The notes beneath the pieces were generated by a model, which searched no databases, was not told the origin of the DNA, and saw only the letters and a program-made list of their open reading frames with translations. This document shows, piece by piece, positions 45,328 through 56,724 of a stretch of DNA of 64,000 nt. Position 1 is the stretch's first letter. Every line of letters starts with the position of its first letter. The translations under genes were made by a program, and so were the position numbers. This DNA comes from Benincasa hispida (lineage: Eukaryota > Streptophyta > Magnoliopsida > Cucurbitales > Cucurbitaceae): positions 26,374,422-26,438,421 of the forward strand of contig NC_052352.1 in NCBI RefSeq assembly GCF_009727055.1, written 5' to 3'.

Positions 45328-48300
45328 ATGGCGCCCAGGAAGCGAAGCAAGAACCAAGAAGACGAGCCGGCGGCGGAGAAGCTGGCCCCGGCGTCTTCGA
45401 GGGTGACTCGGAGCTCGGCTCGGCTGGCGGCGAACTCTAAGGCTGATTCGGCGGTGGATGAGGCTGTGACTGAGTCGGCGAAGAGTAAGAAGGCGAAACG
45501 TGCTCCGAAGGAGAATGGCAAGGTGAAAGAGGTTGAAAATGAAGGGGTGGAAGTTGATGCTGCTTTGGAGAAACTTGACAAGGATGGGAAGAACAGAACG
45601 GTTGTGATTGAACATTGGTGAGTTTTTCTTTCCCACTCGTTCAGAAATCGGTGAAGAATTGAAAATATGTTAGTTAAGTTGAAGATGAAGTTTCAAGGGC
45701 TTGAGATGCTTGATTGATTGCTTTCTTGTTTGATCTTCGTCGTAAATTTTAGTACCATTTGTGAGCTTTTTGTTAGGTTAGTTTTTTTCCCCATGAAACG
45801 CGGACTACATTTCTAGGGTTTCGAAGAATAAAGGTTTTGACTTACTTTGTATAGTTTTGGTGCTGTTCTACCGCCTGCGCCTCCTATGGCTTCTTGTCCT
45901 TCCTTTACCACTGCCATTTTCTCTCCTCCTATTGCCGTTTGCCCATCTTTTCAGATTCCTCCATGAAAACTAACATGTCAATATCGAGTTGTGCAATCGC
46001 ATTTGATGTATTTTGTTGAGGGAATTTTTGCTCACTCACATCTTTGATAATTTATTTTTGTTGGCATTGGACAGCGTACTTTCTCTTCCGGGCATGGCTA
46101 GAAAATTTCATTTGAAGAAAGCTAACTTTTTATAGATATTATCTTTGAACTCTAATAAAGTGAGGCAAATTAGAGGGGGAAAACATGGTTTTTTTTTGCT
46201 CTATAGAAAGTCAAGACAAGTGAGGGACCATTTCCTCTCTTTACTCTTGGCTTCGCGTTTGCTTTTGGCAATGTGACGTCTAATGAATGGAAATGAAAAG
46301 GATAATACGAATGTGGCGTTTCATGGTTGTGGAAATTTTCCCATAAGTGGATGCTTCTGTCTTTGCCATGTCATGTGCGGTGTTTGTTATGACACTTTTT
46401 CCCGTAATTTTGTTCCCTTGTAGCAAACAGTGCCAATCATTCAAGAAAAGGGCCATCCAGGTGCAAAATGGTCTGGAGAATGGTGTTCCTGGAATCACTG
46501 TGATGCTTAACCCTGATACGGTATCTTTCTGACATAATCAACTCTTACATCCTATTCTTCATAAAAAAGAATCAATTTGGGTTCTTCATTTTGTTATCCA
46601 AGCAAAATAATACTCCACATGATACTGGTCTGTTGATTTGATTGTCCTTTGAATTTGTTCTTTATTTTCCTTCTATTTTGAGGAAGGTGGAGGTTTTTAG
46701 CTTCCAAATTCCAACCATTTCTACTTTGAAAAACCAAAAAATGCGATATTTGTTATTTTAAAGCTCATATGTTCTCTGCTGGGTAGGGTCACAGTGAAAC
46801 TATGAAAACACCCTATGGTTCTGTTAGATGATACAATACTAAATTTGCCTTCACTTATCAGCTTATGTTAACTTGTTGATTGACCCTAAAGCTTAAGCTG
46901 ATGGGTGAATACAAATTTAAGATTATATCATCTAAAAAGAGTTTTCAAAGAGTTGCCTATGTCTTTGATGTTATGGTTTTCTGATGCCCAAAAGATGGAA
47001 AACTTGAGTTTGATTGATTTATTTATTTTTTGCTCGGAAAGTATCAAAGCTAATCTCCATATTTCATGATTGGATTGTTAGTATTAGGTATTTGAAACGA
47101 GGTAAACTAATGTTGGGGAGGATTTAGTTCTAAACTCTATGGTGACCATTTACTTAACAATTTATATTGACAAAATCTCACATTGATTAAGAAAGGAAAT
47201 AATTATGAGTACATAAGTAGGAGACAATATCTCCATTATTGCTAGGCTTTTTGTTAGTGTTGGTTTCGTTGCTTTGGTGAAGAGAAGTTAGCTTGGTTAA
47301 AGGTGTCGAGAGTAAACACAGATCAATGACTATTTGGAGGGAGGCTTGCTGGTCCTTTAAAGGGGCAAATTGTTGGGCATGTGACTAAAGTCTCACATTA
47401 ACTAGAAAAAGAGAAGATTAAGGGTACATAAGTGGGAGACAATATCTTCACTAGTGTATGAAGTCTCTTGGGTGATTCTATAAACAAACTGAGGTCTTAT
47501 GTCCGAAGTGGACAATATCCTACTGTGGAGATATTATGATCCTCTGAGTTTCTTTAGATAATCAATAGTTGTATTTATGATCAATCACCTTTGATTACCT
47601 GATTGGATTTTAGAATTTCTCCATTTTATTTTAAGGAACTGCTACATATCACTGAAATTTCGTGCAGAAAATTGAAAACTAAAAATTAAATAGTGATTAT
47701 GTTCATTCAATGAAATTGTTGTTTTTCCTCCTCATTTTATTATTTATTTTTTTAATATGCAGCCAAGAAGGGGTTGCTTTGAAATCCGGAGTGAAGATGG
47801 CGAGAAGTTTATCAGTCTTCTGGTAATTATCACCATTAACTTCAATTATAAAAAAAATTAATTTATGATTAATTTCCGGTTATCTTGACATTTGCTAAAT
47901 ATTCAAACACAACAATTTAGGGTCTAGTTACTGATAGGCAAGAATGCCTTTACTCTTTAGTTAAATTGGAAGAAAAAAGTTCTCTTATTTGGTGCTAAAT
48001 TTAGAACCTTTTTTTTTAAACAAAATAATCTATACTATCTTTTTTGGGTTCATCTTGGTCTGTATTCTTTTTCTTAATTATTCTATTTCTTTTCTCTAGG
48101 CTTGCTCTGTTTTTTCCTAGCCAATTGGAGTAATTTTTCCTAAGCTCATAGGCCTTTTGAGTGGTTTTATATCCAATCTCTCTTCCTTACGTTAATCCTT
48201 CTATTTAATTGTACTTGTGTTCTCCATAAAATTTCCCTCAATTCAATTTGATGACTAGTGTTAATGAATTTTTATTCAGTCCACCGAAGTTACATGATGA

Positions 48301-49096
48301 AATGAGTTTGCTAAGCATTTTACCGTAAGTATTTCTTGGTGAAATATGATATTGTTGGCTAATAAAGCAATGTTTAGAATTTTGTTTGATATTTCAAATA
48401 TTGTTTTAAATATTATAGTACGATTATATTTATTTTTGGATTAACAACTAATATTAAAACTGAATTAATTTATCTTTTGGTATAACATGCGAGGGCGATG
48501 ATTTGAACTTCTAACTTTGAGACAGTAGTAGATTTTGAGACAGTAGTAGATGCCCTTCAACTGCTCATATTAGCTTGAAATCTAGGCTAGAACTTTTCCA
48601 TACCAATTAGGTGTAAAGATTCCTCGATCTGATGCCCTTAGGTTGATTCTCGTCATTCATTCTAAACTCTTTCCGGGTTGACCGTCTTCCTGTTGAAGGC
48701 AAATATCTCTTTTATTTGGGTTAGATCAGCAACGGATGTCTTGTATTGAGGGGTACTAGTGGCACCTACAGATCCTTGTTTGAATTCTGTTTTTCATATC
48801 TCCTTTTTTTTAATGTGCCTAAGATTATTTGTTGCTTTTTACACCCAAGAGATTCCTCAACGCTTTTACATCTTTTGATTATGAGTTGGTAATCTGTCAA
48901 GCTATCAAGTTTTGTCTGTTTAATTTGACAAGTTCACTCATAACTTCATTGCAATTATACACTTAAGATGATCGATAAAGCTGTCATATAACATTGTACG
49001 TTTCATTTATAGGACATGAAGCGACCTTTTACTCGCATGAAGGAACTGGACATGGAAGAAGTCATTTCAGACATCATTGAGAAGATAAAAGGATGA
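45328..49096 (+). CDS. Selenoprotein-H-type (Rdx family) redox protein, cysteine form
   Basis: Four coding exons with GT-AG introns: 45328-45617, 46424-46520, 47763-47822 and 49013-49096, giving 531 nt and 176 residues with no disruption. Residues 1-90 are a basic, Ala/Lys/Glu-rich N-terminus (MAPRKRSKNQ, RVTRSSARLA, SKKAKRAPK) suggesting a nuclear or nucleolar signal. The thioredoxin-like Rdx domain follows from about residue 88: VVIEH, then the redox motif Cys97-Lys-Gln-Cys100, NGLENGVPGITVMLNP (112-127), RRGCFEIRSEDGEKFISLL (131-149), KRPFTRMKELDMEEVI, ending KIKG. Animal selenoprotein H has Cys-x-x-Sec; here the second position is Cys (TGC). Intron 1 splits the codon of Cys97 (TG/C). Family members are thought to act in redox control; the partner is unknown. 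It is the only intact gene in the window, with AT-rich introns of 806, 1242 and 1190 bp. Confidence 0.93.
47144..47545 (+). mobile_element. TRIM-like element in intron 2
   Basis: Two similar blocks about 215 bp apart, 47168-47238 and 47384-47452, share AATCTCACATT / AAGTCTCACATT, GTACATAAGTRGGAGACAATAT and CACT/CATT endings. The second block starts TGTTGGGCATGTGAC (47371) directly after the purine-rich TTTAAAGGGGCAAAT, like an LTR after a PPT. It continues to GGACAATATCCTACTGTGG, a phrase common in plant TRIM LTRs. The 5' limit is uncertain. It appears spliced out with the intron. Confidence 0.5.
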
Positions 49097-49527
49097 TGAT
49101 GGCCTTTGATGAAAAATTGCCTTCTAGGATGCAATGGTTTTTTTGTGGTGGTTTGAAGCTGACCAGTCAGAGAAGCTTTGATGGTGGAAACTTAGCTAAT
49201 GTTCATTTGCCAATGCGAATATTGCCTACTCACTTGGCATGACTGCAATGGTAAAGCATCAGGTTTGAACAAACAAGATGGATTATTTTTTGGTTTAAGC
49301 TTCAAAATGAACGAGTCATCTTTGAAGAGGGTTGTCCTTTGTATTAGTAGCAGAAACCTACTCTTACTTCTAAGAGGGTGGCTCTATATTGCATCCTTGA
49401 ATTGTGTATTTTTGTATGAATCAATGGAGTTTTATTTGCATCTATGTTTTTTAGGACAATTTACAAACCAGAAAACTAGGAGGGAGATTCCTTCAGCGAA
49501 TCTATGCCCCTATTGCAAAATTAGGAT
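49097..49527 (+). other. 3' UTR and downstream flank
   Basis: Sequence after the stop codon of the selenoprotein-H-type gene. The first 300-350 bases are probably 3' UTR. No canonical AATAAA is evident; TGTATTTTTGTATGAATCAATGG at about 49406-49428 may serve. The open frame across 49199-49594 has no homology signal. Confidence 0.4.
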
Positions 49528-50147
49528 TAGAGGTGATCATTGGTTGGTTGGTGTTGGTATGTCAACCACCAATTTGGCTATTTTGATCAATTGATGGCTG
49601 TTGATTTTGGGTGGATCTACAGAACCAACCGGTTGGCCACATGAATGGTCGATTAGGGGTTGGTTTTACTCGGTTTTAGAAGGAAACATCGGTGGAGTTG
49701 TTGAGAAGACGAAAAACTAGTTTATGTTGGTGTTGGGCTCTGACGAAGAGAGTGAGCTTTGATTGAAGAAAAAAAGACTAGAGTAGAGGAAAAAGAGGAG
49801 CTACAATAGAGGCATGCTTGTGGTGCGATGGTGATGGTTGGTGATGGCAGGACTTTGAAAGGAAACAGAAAACTCAGAAGATGAAAAGTAGTAAGAAAAA
49901 TGAAATGAGGAAGCGAAGGACAAAAGGGAGGGAAAGAAAATGAAAAAAATAAATACAAATGAATTAATATGACTAGGTAACGATTACCTATCAAAAGCTT
50001 TTTTGAGTTGTGCATTGCATGACTTTTGTTTTTTAAAAAGCTTTTATGACGATTGGTTGGTTGAGCCTTTCTTTGAGCTCACCGATTGTAGAGTGCGTAA
50101 AACCAATTGTCTAACTTTGGTTTTACGGCTTGAGTTGATCACCCCTA
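49528..50147. mobile_element. hAT-like MITE
   Basis: Imperfect inverted ends: TAGAGGTGATCATTGG on the left, and a right end whose reverse complement is TAGGGGTGATCAACTC. About 620 bp, with GGTTGG-rich interior words near both ends (TTGGTTGGTTGG, ATTGGTTGGTTGAG). The flanking 8-mers ATTAGGAT and GTAGGGAT are only partly alike, so the target duplication is weak or decayed. No coding capacity. Confidence 0.55.
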
Positions 50148-51938
50148 GTAGGGATGGACCACATAGAAACTTCTTATAAAGTAAATTTTGCCAAAGCATC
50201 AGGCAGACGATTGTGTTGTCTACTTGTGTGGAAAAAAGTTACTAATCCTAATCTATTCGCCTATACTAAATCTTTGCCTATTTCATTAAAGAGGCAAATG
50301 GAGGTTAGATTTTGTTGGATTCAATAAGGGGTCGTGTGTTTGTTGGTATTAGTTGCAATATGGAATAGAAAGCTAAAAAATAACTTGCCATAAAATCCAT
50401 AGCACAATGTATGATTTCCACCAACGAGTCAAGGAAGACAACTAGCCTTGTTGGTCATTGCCATTTGCATTCCCTATCTATTAAAGTGTGCTTAACCGAA
50501 AGAATAACTTCTTGATATATTTGGTGGTGGTTATAATAGTCTGTAAGGAATGGTTTGTCTTTGGAGTGCAAGATTTTTTTTAATGAGTCTGAAAAATATG
50601 TATTTAATGATGGTGTCAATCCTTCAAATCTAACACGAATTTCCTTTCCAACAAGTTTGTAGATCGTCACTTGATCTTCCTTACTATCCTCTAGGTCTTT
50701 AAATTGGATTGTAGGATCCAAAATGAGTTGAATATTGAAGGAAATTTTAGGAAGGTTCGATGTTTGGAGCAACTAAGGAAGAACTTATTTCATATTAAAA
50801 TCACTTTTACATGCCAAAATACAACAGTTGATTCTTTAACTTATGAGAACACTTTCATGTAATCAGATTGCATTTAGTTTTGACAACAAAACCACAAAAA
50901 ACTAAAATGGAATTGGAGGTGTTCATATAATGGAGAAAGTGGGAAAACCCACCCAATTTCCATTTTTCAATTAAATCAATATTTTAATATATAATTTAAT
51001 TTTCCAAAAATCAAATTAAAACAAAATTGATTTATATATTTGAATTTTCAAATTTTCAAATTTAAATAAAATTAATTCAAACAATTAGTTTTAAACATCA
51101 ATTCTTTAATCATGAATCCCTATTCATGTAATTAATATTTAAATCAAATTTAAATATTATACAAATCTCCAAATTCGTTTAATTCGATAATCACACGTAT
51201 AATTATATTCTATATAATTACTGATTTCCTTAATTCAAAATTTGAACGTTTCAAATTTACTCATCATAATATTCTAAGGTTTAATCCGTTTGTGAGCTAG
51301 TAGTGGACTTAATGGACCTACAGATTATGAGCTCCAACGATCCGAAATTAATTGGCTAAATTCTTTAAACCGAATTAATCAACATTCGTTAACTATCGGG
51401 TTACTTCCACTAAAGCCCGTAACTGCACTCTCCTCATTGTAGATATATTTTTGTCCATTCGATATAACCATAATCAGTAAGTCAACCCTTCACAGGTTGT
51501 TCGTAATAACGACGGGTCAAAAACTGTTTTACCCTTGAGATCACATCTTGCTCTTTAAGTCTCACTAATGCTCTAATGAACAATTGGTCTGTGATTCAAT
51601 CACCAAATCGAGTCCCTCTCAGACCAATGAGAGGGTGAGACCCCTTGTTCAAGATCCATAGTCAGTACTTAAGGGAACAACCTCTCTACTATCTCTAAAT
51701 GCTGGTAGGAGTGAATTCCATATTGCACCTTATGTCTCCAGCTATTTACCCGGTCTTACGCCTGAAATGGGAGACTTATTAAGCCGGCGCTGTTGAGCCA
51801 ATCCTCACCCCTGCAAATATGAGGATAATCCCGAATAAACAGGAGTTCATAGTTAGCTCAGGATTAAGGTAAAGTTACCTAGGTCATTGTTTTGAAATAC
51901 TCAGTTTTAAACAGTAAACAATGTTATAAAGTAAGAGT

Positions 51939-52786
51939 TAGGGGTGTACATAGTTCGGGTTGGGAGAATTTTATGAACCAACCTGAAAATTCGGGTTGGC
52001 TAATAAGTTCATTTTTGGAGGGTCAACCCAACCCAACCCAACCCAAAATTTCTAGGTTGGACCGGGTTAGGTCACCGGTTCTGTCACACGATCACTTATC
52101 AATTGGCAAATGCTACACGATCGCCTACTAATGCTATACGATCGTTTACTAAATGCTATACGATCGCTTACCAATTGGCAAATGCTACACGATCGCCTAC
52201 CAATGCTATACGATCGTCTACTAAATGCTATATGATCGCTTACCAAATGTTACACGATCGCTTAGCTTTGCTACACGATCACTGAGTAACAAAATGCTAT
52301 ACGATTGCCTACCCAATGCTATACGATCGCTTACCCAATGCTACACGATCGCTTACCAAATGCTACACGATTATTGAGTAACAAAATGCTATGCAATCGC
52401 CAATCTAATGCTATATGATCGCCTACCAAATGCTATACGATCGCTTACCAAATGCTACACGATCGCTGAGCTCGGCTACACGATCGTTGAGTAACAAAAT
52501 GCTATACGATCGTCGATCCAATGCTATACGATCGCCTACCCAATGCTATACGATCGCTTACCAAATGCTACATGATCGTTGAATAATGCTATACGATTTG
52601 TCGGTTTTATGTTATATTTAAATGAAATATATATATTTGGATTGGCCCGACCCTGAAATGGGGTAACCCGAGACCCAACCTGAATTTAATATTTTTAAAA
52701 ATTTTTAACCCAACCCAACCCAACCCTTGTGGTTTGGGTTGGGTAGTCCGGGTTGGTCGGGTTACCCGATTTTTTGAACATCCCTA
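51939..52786. mobile_element. hAT-type non-autonomous DNA transposon with minisatellite cargo
   Basis: 848 bp bounded by a perfect 8-bp duplication GTAAGAGT (51931-51938 and 52787-52794), the hAT hallmark. Terminal inverted repeats are TAGGGGTGTACATAG on the left and, on the opposite strand at the right end, TAGGGATGTTCAAAA. Subterminal GGGTTGGGTTGGG words occur at both ends in opposite orientation. The centre is a minisatellite (52085-52600). There is no transposase gene, so movement would need one supplied in trans. It interrupts the family-B LTR within CACTCTTAC|TTTATAAC (on that strand). Confidence 0.9.
52085..52600 (+). repeat. CGATCG minisatellite, unit about 20-22 bp
   Basis: About 25 imperfect units of the form ATGCTAYACGATCGCYTACCAA. 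Variants carry CGATCGTTGAGTAACAA, CGATTG or TGATCG. A higher-order pattern is visible: units containing GAGTAACAAAATG recur at about 52283, 52375 and 52489. Many units hold the palindrome CGATCG. Confidence 0.95.
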
Positions 52787-53719
52787 GTAAGAGTGACTTA
52801 TTTCCTGATCCGGTCTTATACAAACTCTTTGCACAAGATGCCTCCACTCACATGTCTCTACATGAATGATTCAGGATCACATCGTTTGCTCTAAATACAA
52901 AGTGCCTTATCTGTATACTAGAGACGTTTTGGTTATTTACTCGAACTTGATCCACTCTTATATCTCAAAATAAGATCCAAGTATTCATGTAATAGCCATG
53001 AATCTTAGTTTATTGGATTTAGTTTTTACAAGTACAATTTACATATTCAATAGTAGTTTTATTGAATAAACCTCAATAACTACTTTATTGCAAATAAAAT
53101 ATGTTTAATTTTACAAACTGCAAGTTTTAGGACATACAACCCAATATTTAAAGTGTAGATTTTTTTCCTTTTAGTACAAATGGAGTGAGGGTATTTGGAC
53201 CACGAAGCTCTTTGTTTAGGGTTGTTTTCAACTTCTCTCCCCTAAAAAGATTGTATTATATAAGTGTTAGTACCTTAAATTTCATATTTTGTAAATAGGA
53301 ATAAAAAGTTTTGTTCCACCAATTTTTAAAAAGTGTTTTGGATTTTAAATTACATTATTGATCATCCATTTGGTTACTTTGGGATGTAAAAAAATTGTTT
53401 CATGCACAAAATATTTGACACTATACAAAAAAAGAAAAAAGTTGAAATTTTGGAATGTGGTTCCTCACACATTATATGAATGTCACACAAGACGTCCTAG
53501 CAAAGTTAGAGACAACAACAAAGTAACATATAATAAATCAAGTATGAACACACAGAAGTTGGTAACCTAGTTTGACGATCAACCACTTACGTCTGGAGGC
53601 AGTGTACTCAGAAAAGATAATCCACTAATATATAAAAGTCAAACAATTTCAACATTGTACTTATCTATAAATAGCGAAAGTTACAGTGACCCACATAGAG
53701 CCCAAATTAGCCAATCACC

Positions 53720-53995
53720 TAGGCTCCCCCTAGATGTGAGACTCCCTCTAACTCGAACTTAGACTCCTTCTAAGTATGTAAATATTAGTGCAGTAACAGT
53801 TAGGCTCTCCCTAAGCGTGAGACTCCCTCTCACTTGAAGATATCTTTCCTTCTACTTGTGAACCCCCTTCACGTGTAGACTTAGGCTTTCCCTATGTCTT
53901 GAGAATTCCATTTTTGTTGAATAATAGCTCAGGCTCCCCCTGAGTATGGAGAAATCCTTCTCAATCAGCTTTATCTTAGGCTCCCTCTAAGACCA
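53720..53995 (+). repeat. Degenerate TAGGCTCCCCCTA repeat
   Basis: The phrase TAGGCTCCCCCTAAG or a variant occurs five to six times (near 53727, 53793, 53882, 53931, 53969). In the first two units it is followed by GTGAGACTCCCTCT. Spacing is irregular, 40-90 bases. Possibly LTR- or copia-derived. Confidence 0.6.
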
Positions 53996-55039
53996 AATAA
54001 ACCTTCGTGATTATGAAAACGCTCACTGTAAGAACAAATGAAGAGCATGACCCTACAAACAAAGTACAAAATCTTATTCTTCATTTTAATACAATGCAAT
54101 AGGTATTCAGAAGAACTCCCACAACAATCTCACAAAATAATATATGCGACAACTCTAGTACGCAGACTTTTTGGACTTAAATAGCACATCGGAAAGATAA
54201 AAAATATTTTTATATATAATCGACAAATCATTAGAAAGGAAAACATCCCAGAGAAAATGTTCTGCAGAATAATTTAAATAAGAAAAGAAATATTATGTAG
54301 AGTTGACAACAGGAAGAACAACCTTTGAGACAAATACCCATAGAGACAAAAATGGAGACATCTTCTAAACATCTCAATGAACAAAGGTCGGGGAAACAAA
54401 TATATATATGCAATATCACAAATCTAACACTTATATCATTCATTAAGTAAGAAACCTCATATTTGGAGGTATACAAAGGCAACTAATTCTCTAACTCTAA
54501 TATTGCACAAAAACCTGTAACTATGAGTGATAATTGACGAGCATAAGTCACCACAAGATGACGCACAAAGAATATTGCGAACTTAGTTACATGATTCCAA
54601 AAGAATAATAATGGTAGATTATTATTCAAAAGTAGCTCAAGAAAAGGGTTGATCAAGCATGTTTTCAAGGAAGAGCTTGCAATACTAAAATAAGTTATTA
54701 TATTATATGAATTGAATTAAAATGTATAAGTTGTAAAAATATACTTGGGATTCTTTTCTTATTCTTTAGTCCAATATATATATACATTTTTCTTACTTTA
54801 AATTTTAATGAGGTTCATAAAACAAATTATATGTTAGGGCAATATTTGGATTGATTAAGAATTTTTTTTTTTTTTTAAAAAATCATTTTAATTTAAACAT
54901 TTTATAAAAACTGTATAAAATAAATACATTCACGTGTTTGGTTACATTTTCTCAAACTTGTATTCACAAGTTTGTTTGATTTGCTATATACTCAAAGTGT
55001 TCTATTAAAATATTAAATCAATATAAAAGAAGACTATTG

Positions 55040-55170
55040 AATACTATGAACTGGTTGCCACAGTAATTGTCGAAGTTGGTTGTCGGAGTTAGTTGCATAG
55101 ATGATTGTTGGAGTTAACTGTCAAAGATAGTAGTTGGAGCTAGTCAATAGAGGTGGTTGTTACCGAAATT
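55040..55170 (+). repeat. GTTGTCGGAGTT-type minisatellite, decayed
   Basis: Short repeats of GTTG(T/C)CGGAGTTAGTTG type: AAGTTGGTTGTCGGAG, GTTAGTTGCATAGATG, ATTGTTGGAGTTAACTG, GTAGTTGGAGCTAG. Period is about 24-30 bases. Confidence 0.6.
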
Positions 55171-56724
55171 GAGGGTCAGATGTGGTCTTCATTGAAGTTG
55201 GCCATGAAGAAATGAAGTTACTGAAAATATTGGAGAAGAGAATTGATTAGTTTAACCCCAAGGGTTAAAATACCCTTCCCCGCATTTTAACACACGCCCC
55301 GAACGTTGAGTGAGTTATTACAACCCACTCAATCCATTCCAAATTGGTGTCCTAAATGCTCCCTCAGTTCTTAAACTTAAATTTGTAATGATGTAATTTG
55401 TGTACTTCCAAACTTATAACAATTTAGCCTCTAAACTTTAATAAATATCATTTTGATCATTATACTTTACAATTTATAATGATTTAATATATAGATTTTA
55501 GTACATAACAATTTCATGGTCTTGTCTTAAAAAGAAAGTTATGCTATAATTTGGTGAAGGTTTAACCTAACTATACTAGGATTTCTCATAGACTAAATCA
55601 TTATAAATTCCAAATCTTAAACGTCATTTTGGTCATTGTACTTTTAAATGACCAAAATTAATATATGTATATATATATATATATAGCGAAAGTTCAAATA
55701 TCACTTTAGTCTTTGTCATTTCAATTTTTGTTCATTTTAATTCCTCTACTTTCAAAACATTCATTTCAGTTCCAATTTTTAACTTTGATTCATTTAATCT
55801 ATGCACGAGGCCTTTGTTTTGGTCATTGTACCTTAAAAGATAATCCCTTTTGTCTTTTCATTTTCAACTTATCTCATTTCTTTTAATCAAAACCTTAGCA
55901 TGACATTTTATTAGCTAGAATTTTTTAAAATGTAGTCATAAATTTGAATAATTGATTTCCATTGTGTATAAAATTTGTGTTTAAATTTTCAAATAAGAAT
56001 GAAAATGCTACATGACCAAAACAAATATTTTGAAGCTACACAAACTAATATAAATAAAAGTTAAATATATATATTGGGATCAAAATGAACCCGCCAAAAG
56101 TACAAATCACAATAAAATTTAAAATTAATAATTTGAAGTTAATTGTTTGTAATTGAAATTGATTGAATAATAATAATGACTATATATGAAAAAAAATGTG
56201 AACATGAGTCCAAGATTTGTAAAGGAAAGGCTCTTGAAACCATTTTTTAAATAGAAATTTAACAACAAAAGACTAATTATAAGATGGATTTAAAATATAG
56301 AAGTTTAGATATTTGAAAATAAGTAACTAAAATGGAACAAAACCCTCAAACTAAAAAGACCCCAATGGTGGCAAAAAAAAAAAAAAAAAAAAAAAAAAAA
56401 CCAAATGGCATTTTAATCGGAAAAAAAGTTTTTGAAACTACTAAAAATAGGTGATTAATATTTCAAGAACAAAAACAAAACTAAAATTAAAGCCACATTC
56501 GTTTATAGTTTATTTATTTATTTATTTCATTTTTAAAATTTATACTTGTTCCTCAGAGTTTAGTTATCATAGTTTTCGTCTTTCTTGAATAAATATTTGA
56601 ATATTTGGTTTTCTTTGGATACAATTCTTTTTTAAAATTTTAAAATTTTGTTTGATTTTTTAAATAGGAAAGAATGTGGACAAAACAATAAATAAATTTA
56701 AGGATAATTATTAAACAAAGTCAT

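Larger units (their letters stand above)
50460..53146 (-). repeat. Family B copia LTR, reverse, interrupted
   Basis: On the reverse strand it starts TATTGGGTTGTATGTCC at 53146 (first base pair TA instead of TG) and follows 38272-40108 in order: AATAAACTAAGATTCATGG, GGTCTTGAACAAGG-like, CTCTCATTGGTCTGAGAGGG, TTGGATCCTACAATCC. It is split at 51939-52786 by a hAT-type element. The 3' end is poorly defined (about 50460). The open frame at 50455-50772 lies inside this LTR and is therefore not called as a gene. Confidence 0.65.
53147..56719. other. AT-rich intergenic region without a gene
   Basis: No credible coding region. It holds degenerate repeats (listed separately), a poly(T) at 54861-54876, (TA)n at about 55667-55685, and a 28-base poly(A) at 56373-56400. 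53550-53690 has CTACGTCTGG-like phrases on mixed background that may be an old LTR piece, not provable here. Confidence 0.5.

Noticed and set aside
45306..45636. Reverse-strand frames of 91-103 codons opposite exon 1
   Set aside because: Shadows of the GC-rich first coding exon of the selenoprotein-H-type gene.
49199..49594. 131-codon forward frame after the intact gene
   Set aside because: It covers the 3' UTR and runs into a MITE; no family signal.
50455..50772. 105-codon reverse-strand frame of unfamiliar sequence
   Set aside because: It lies inside the family-B LTR fragment; its codons align with non-coding LTR sequence at 39880-40000 (shared TTGGATCCYACAATCC).
52085..52600. Regularly spaced repeats considered as a CRISPR array
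   Set aside because: No unique spacers; units are contiguous and variable, the setting is a plant hAT-type transposon, and no cas genes exist here.
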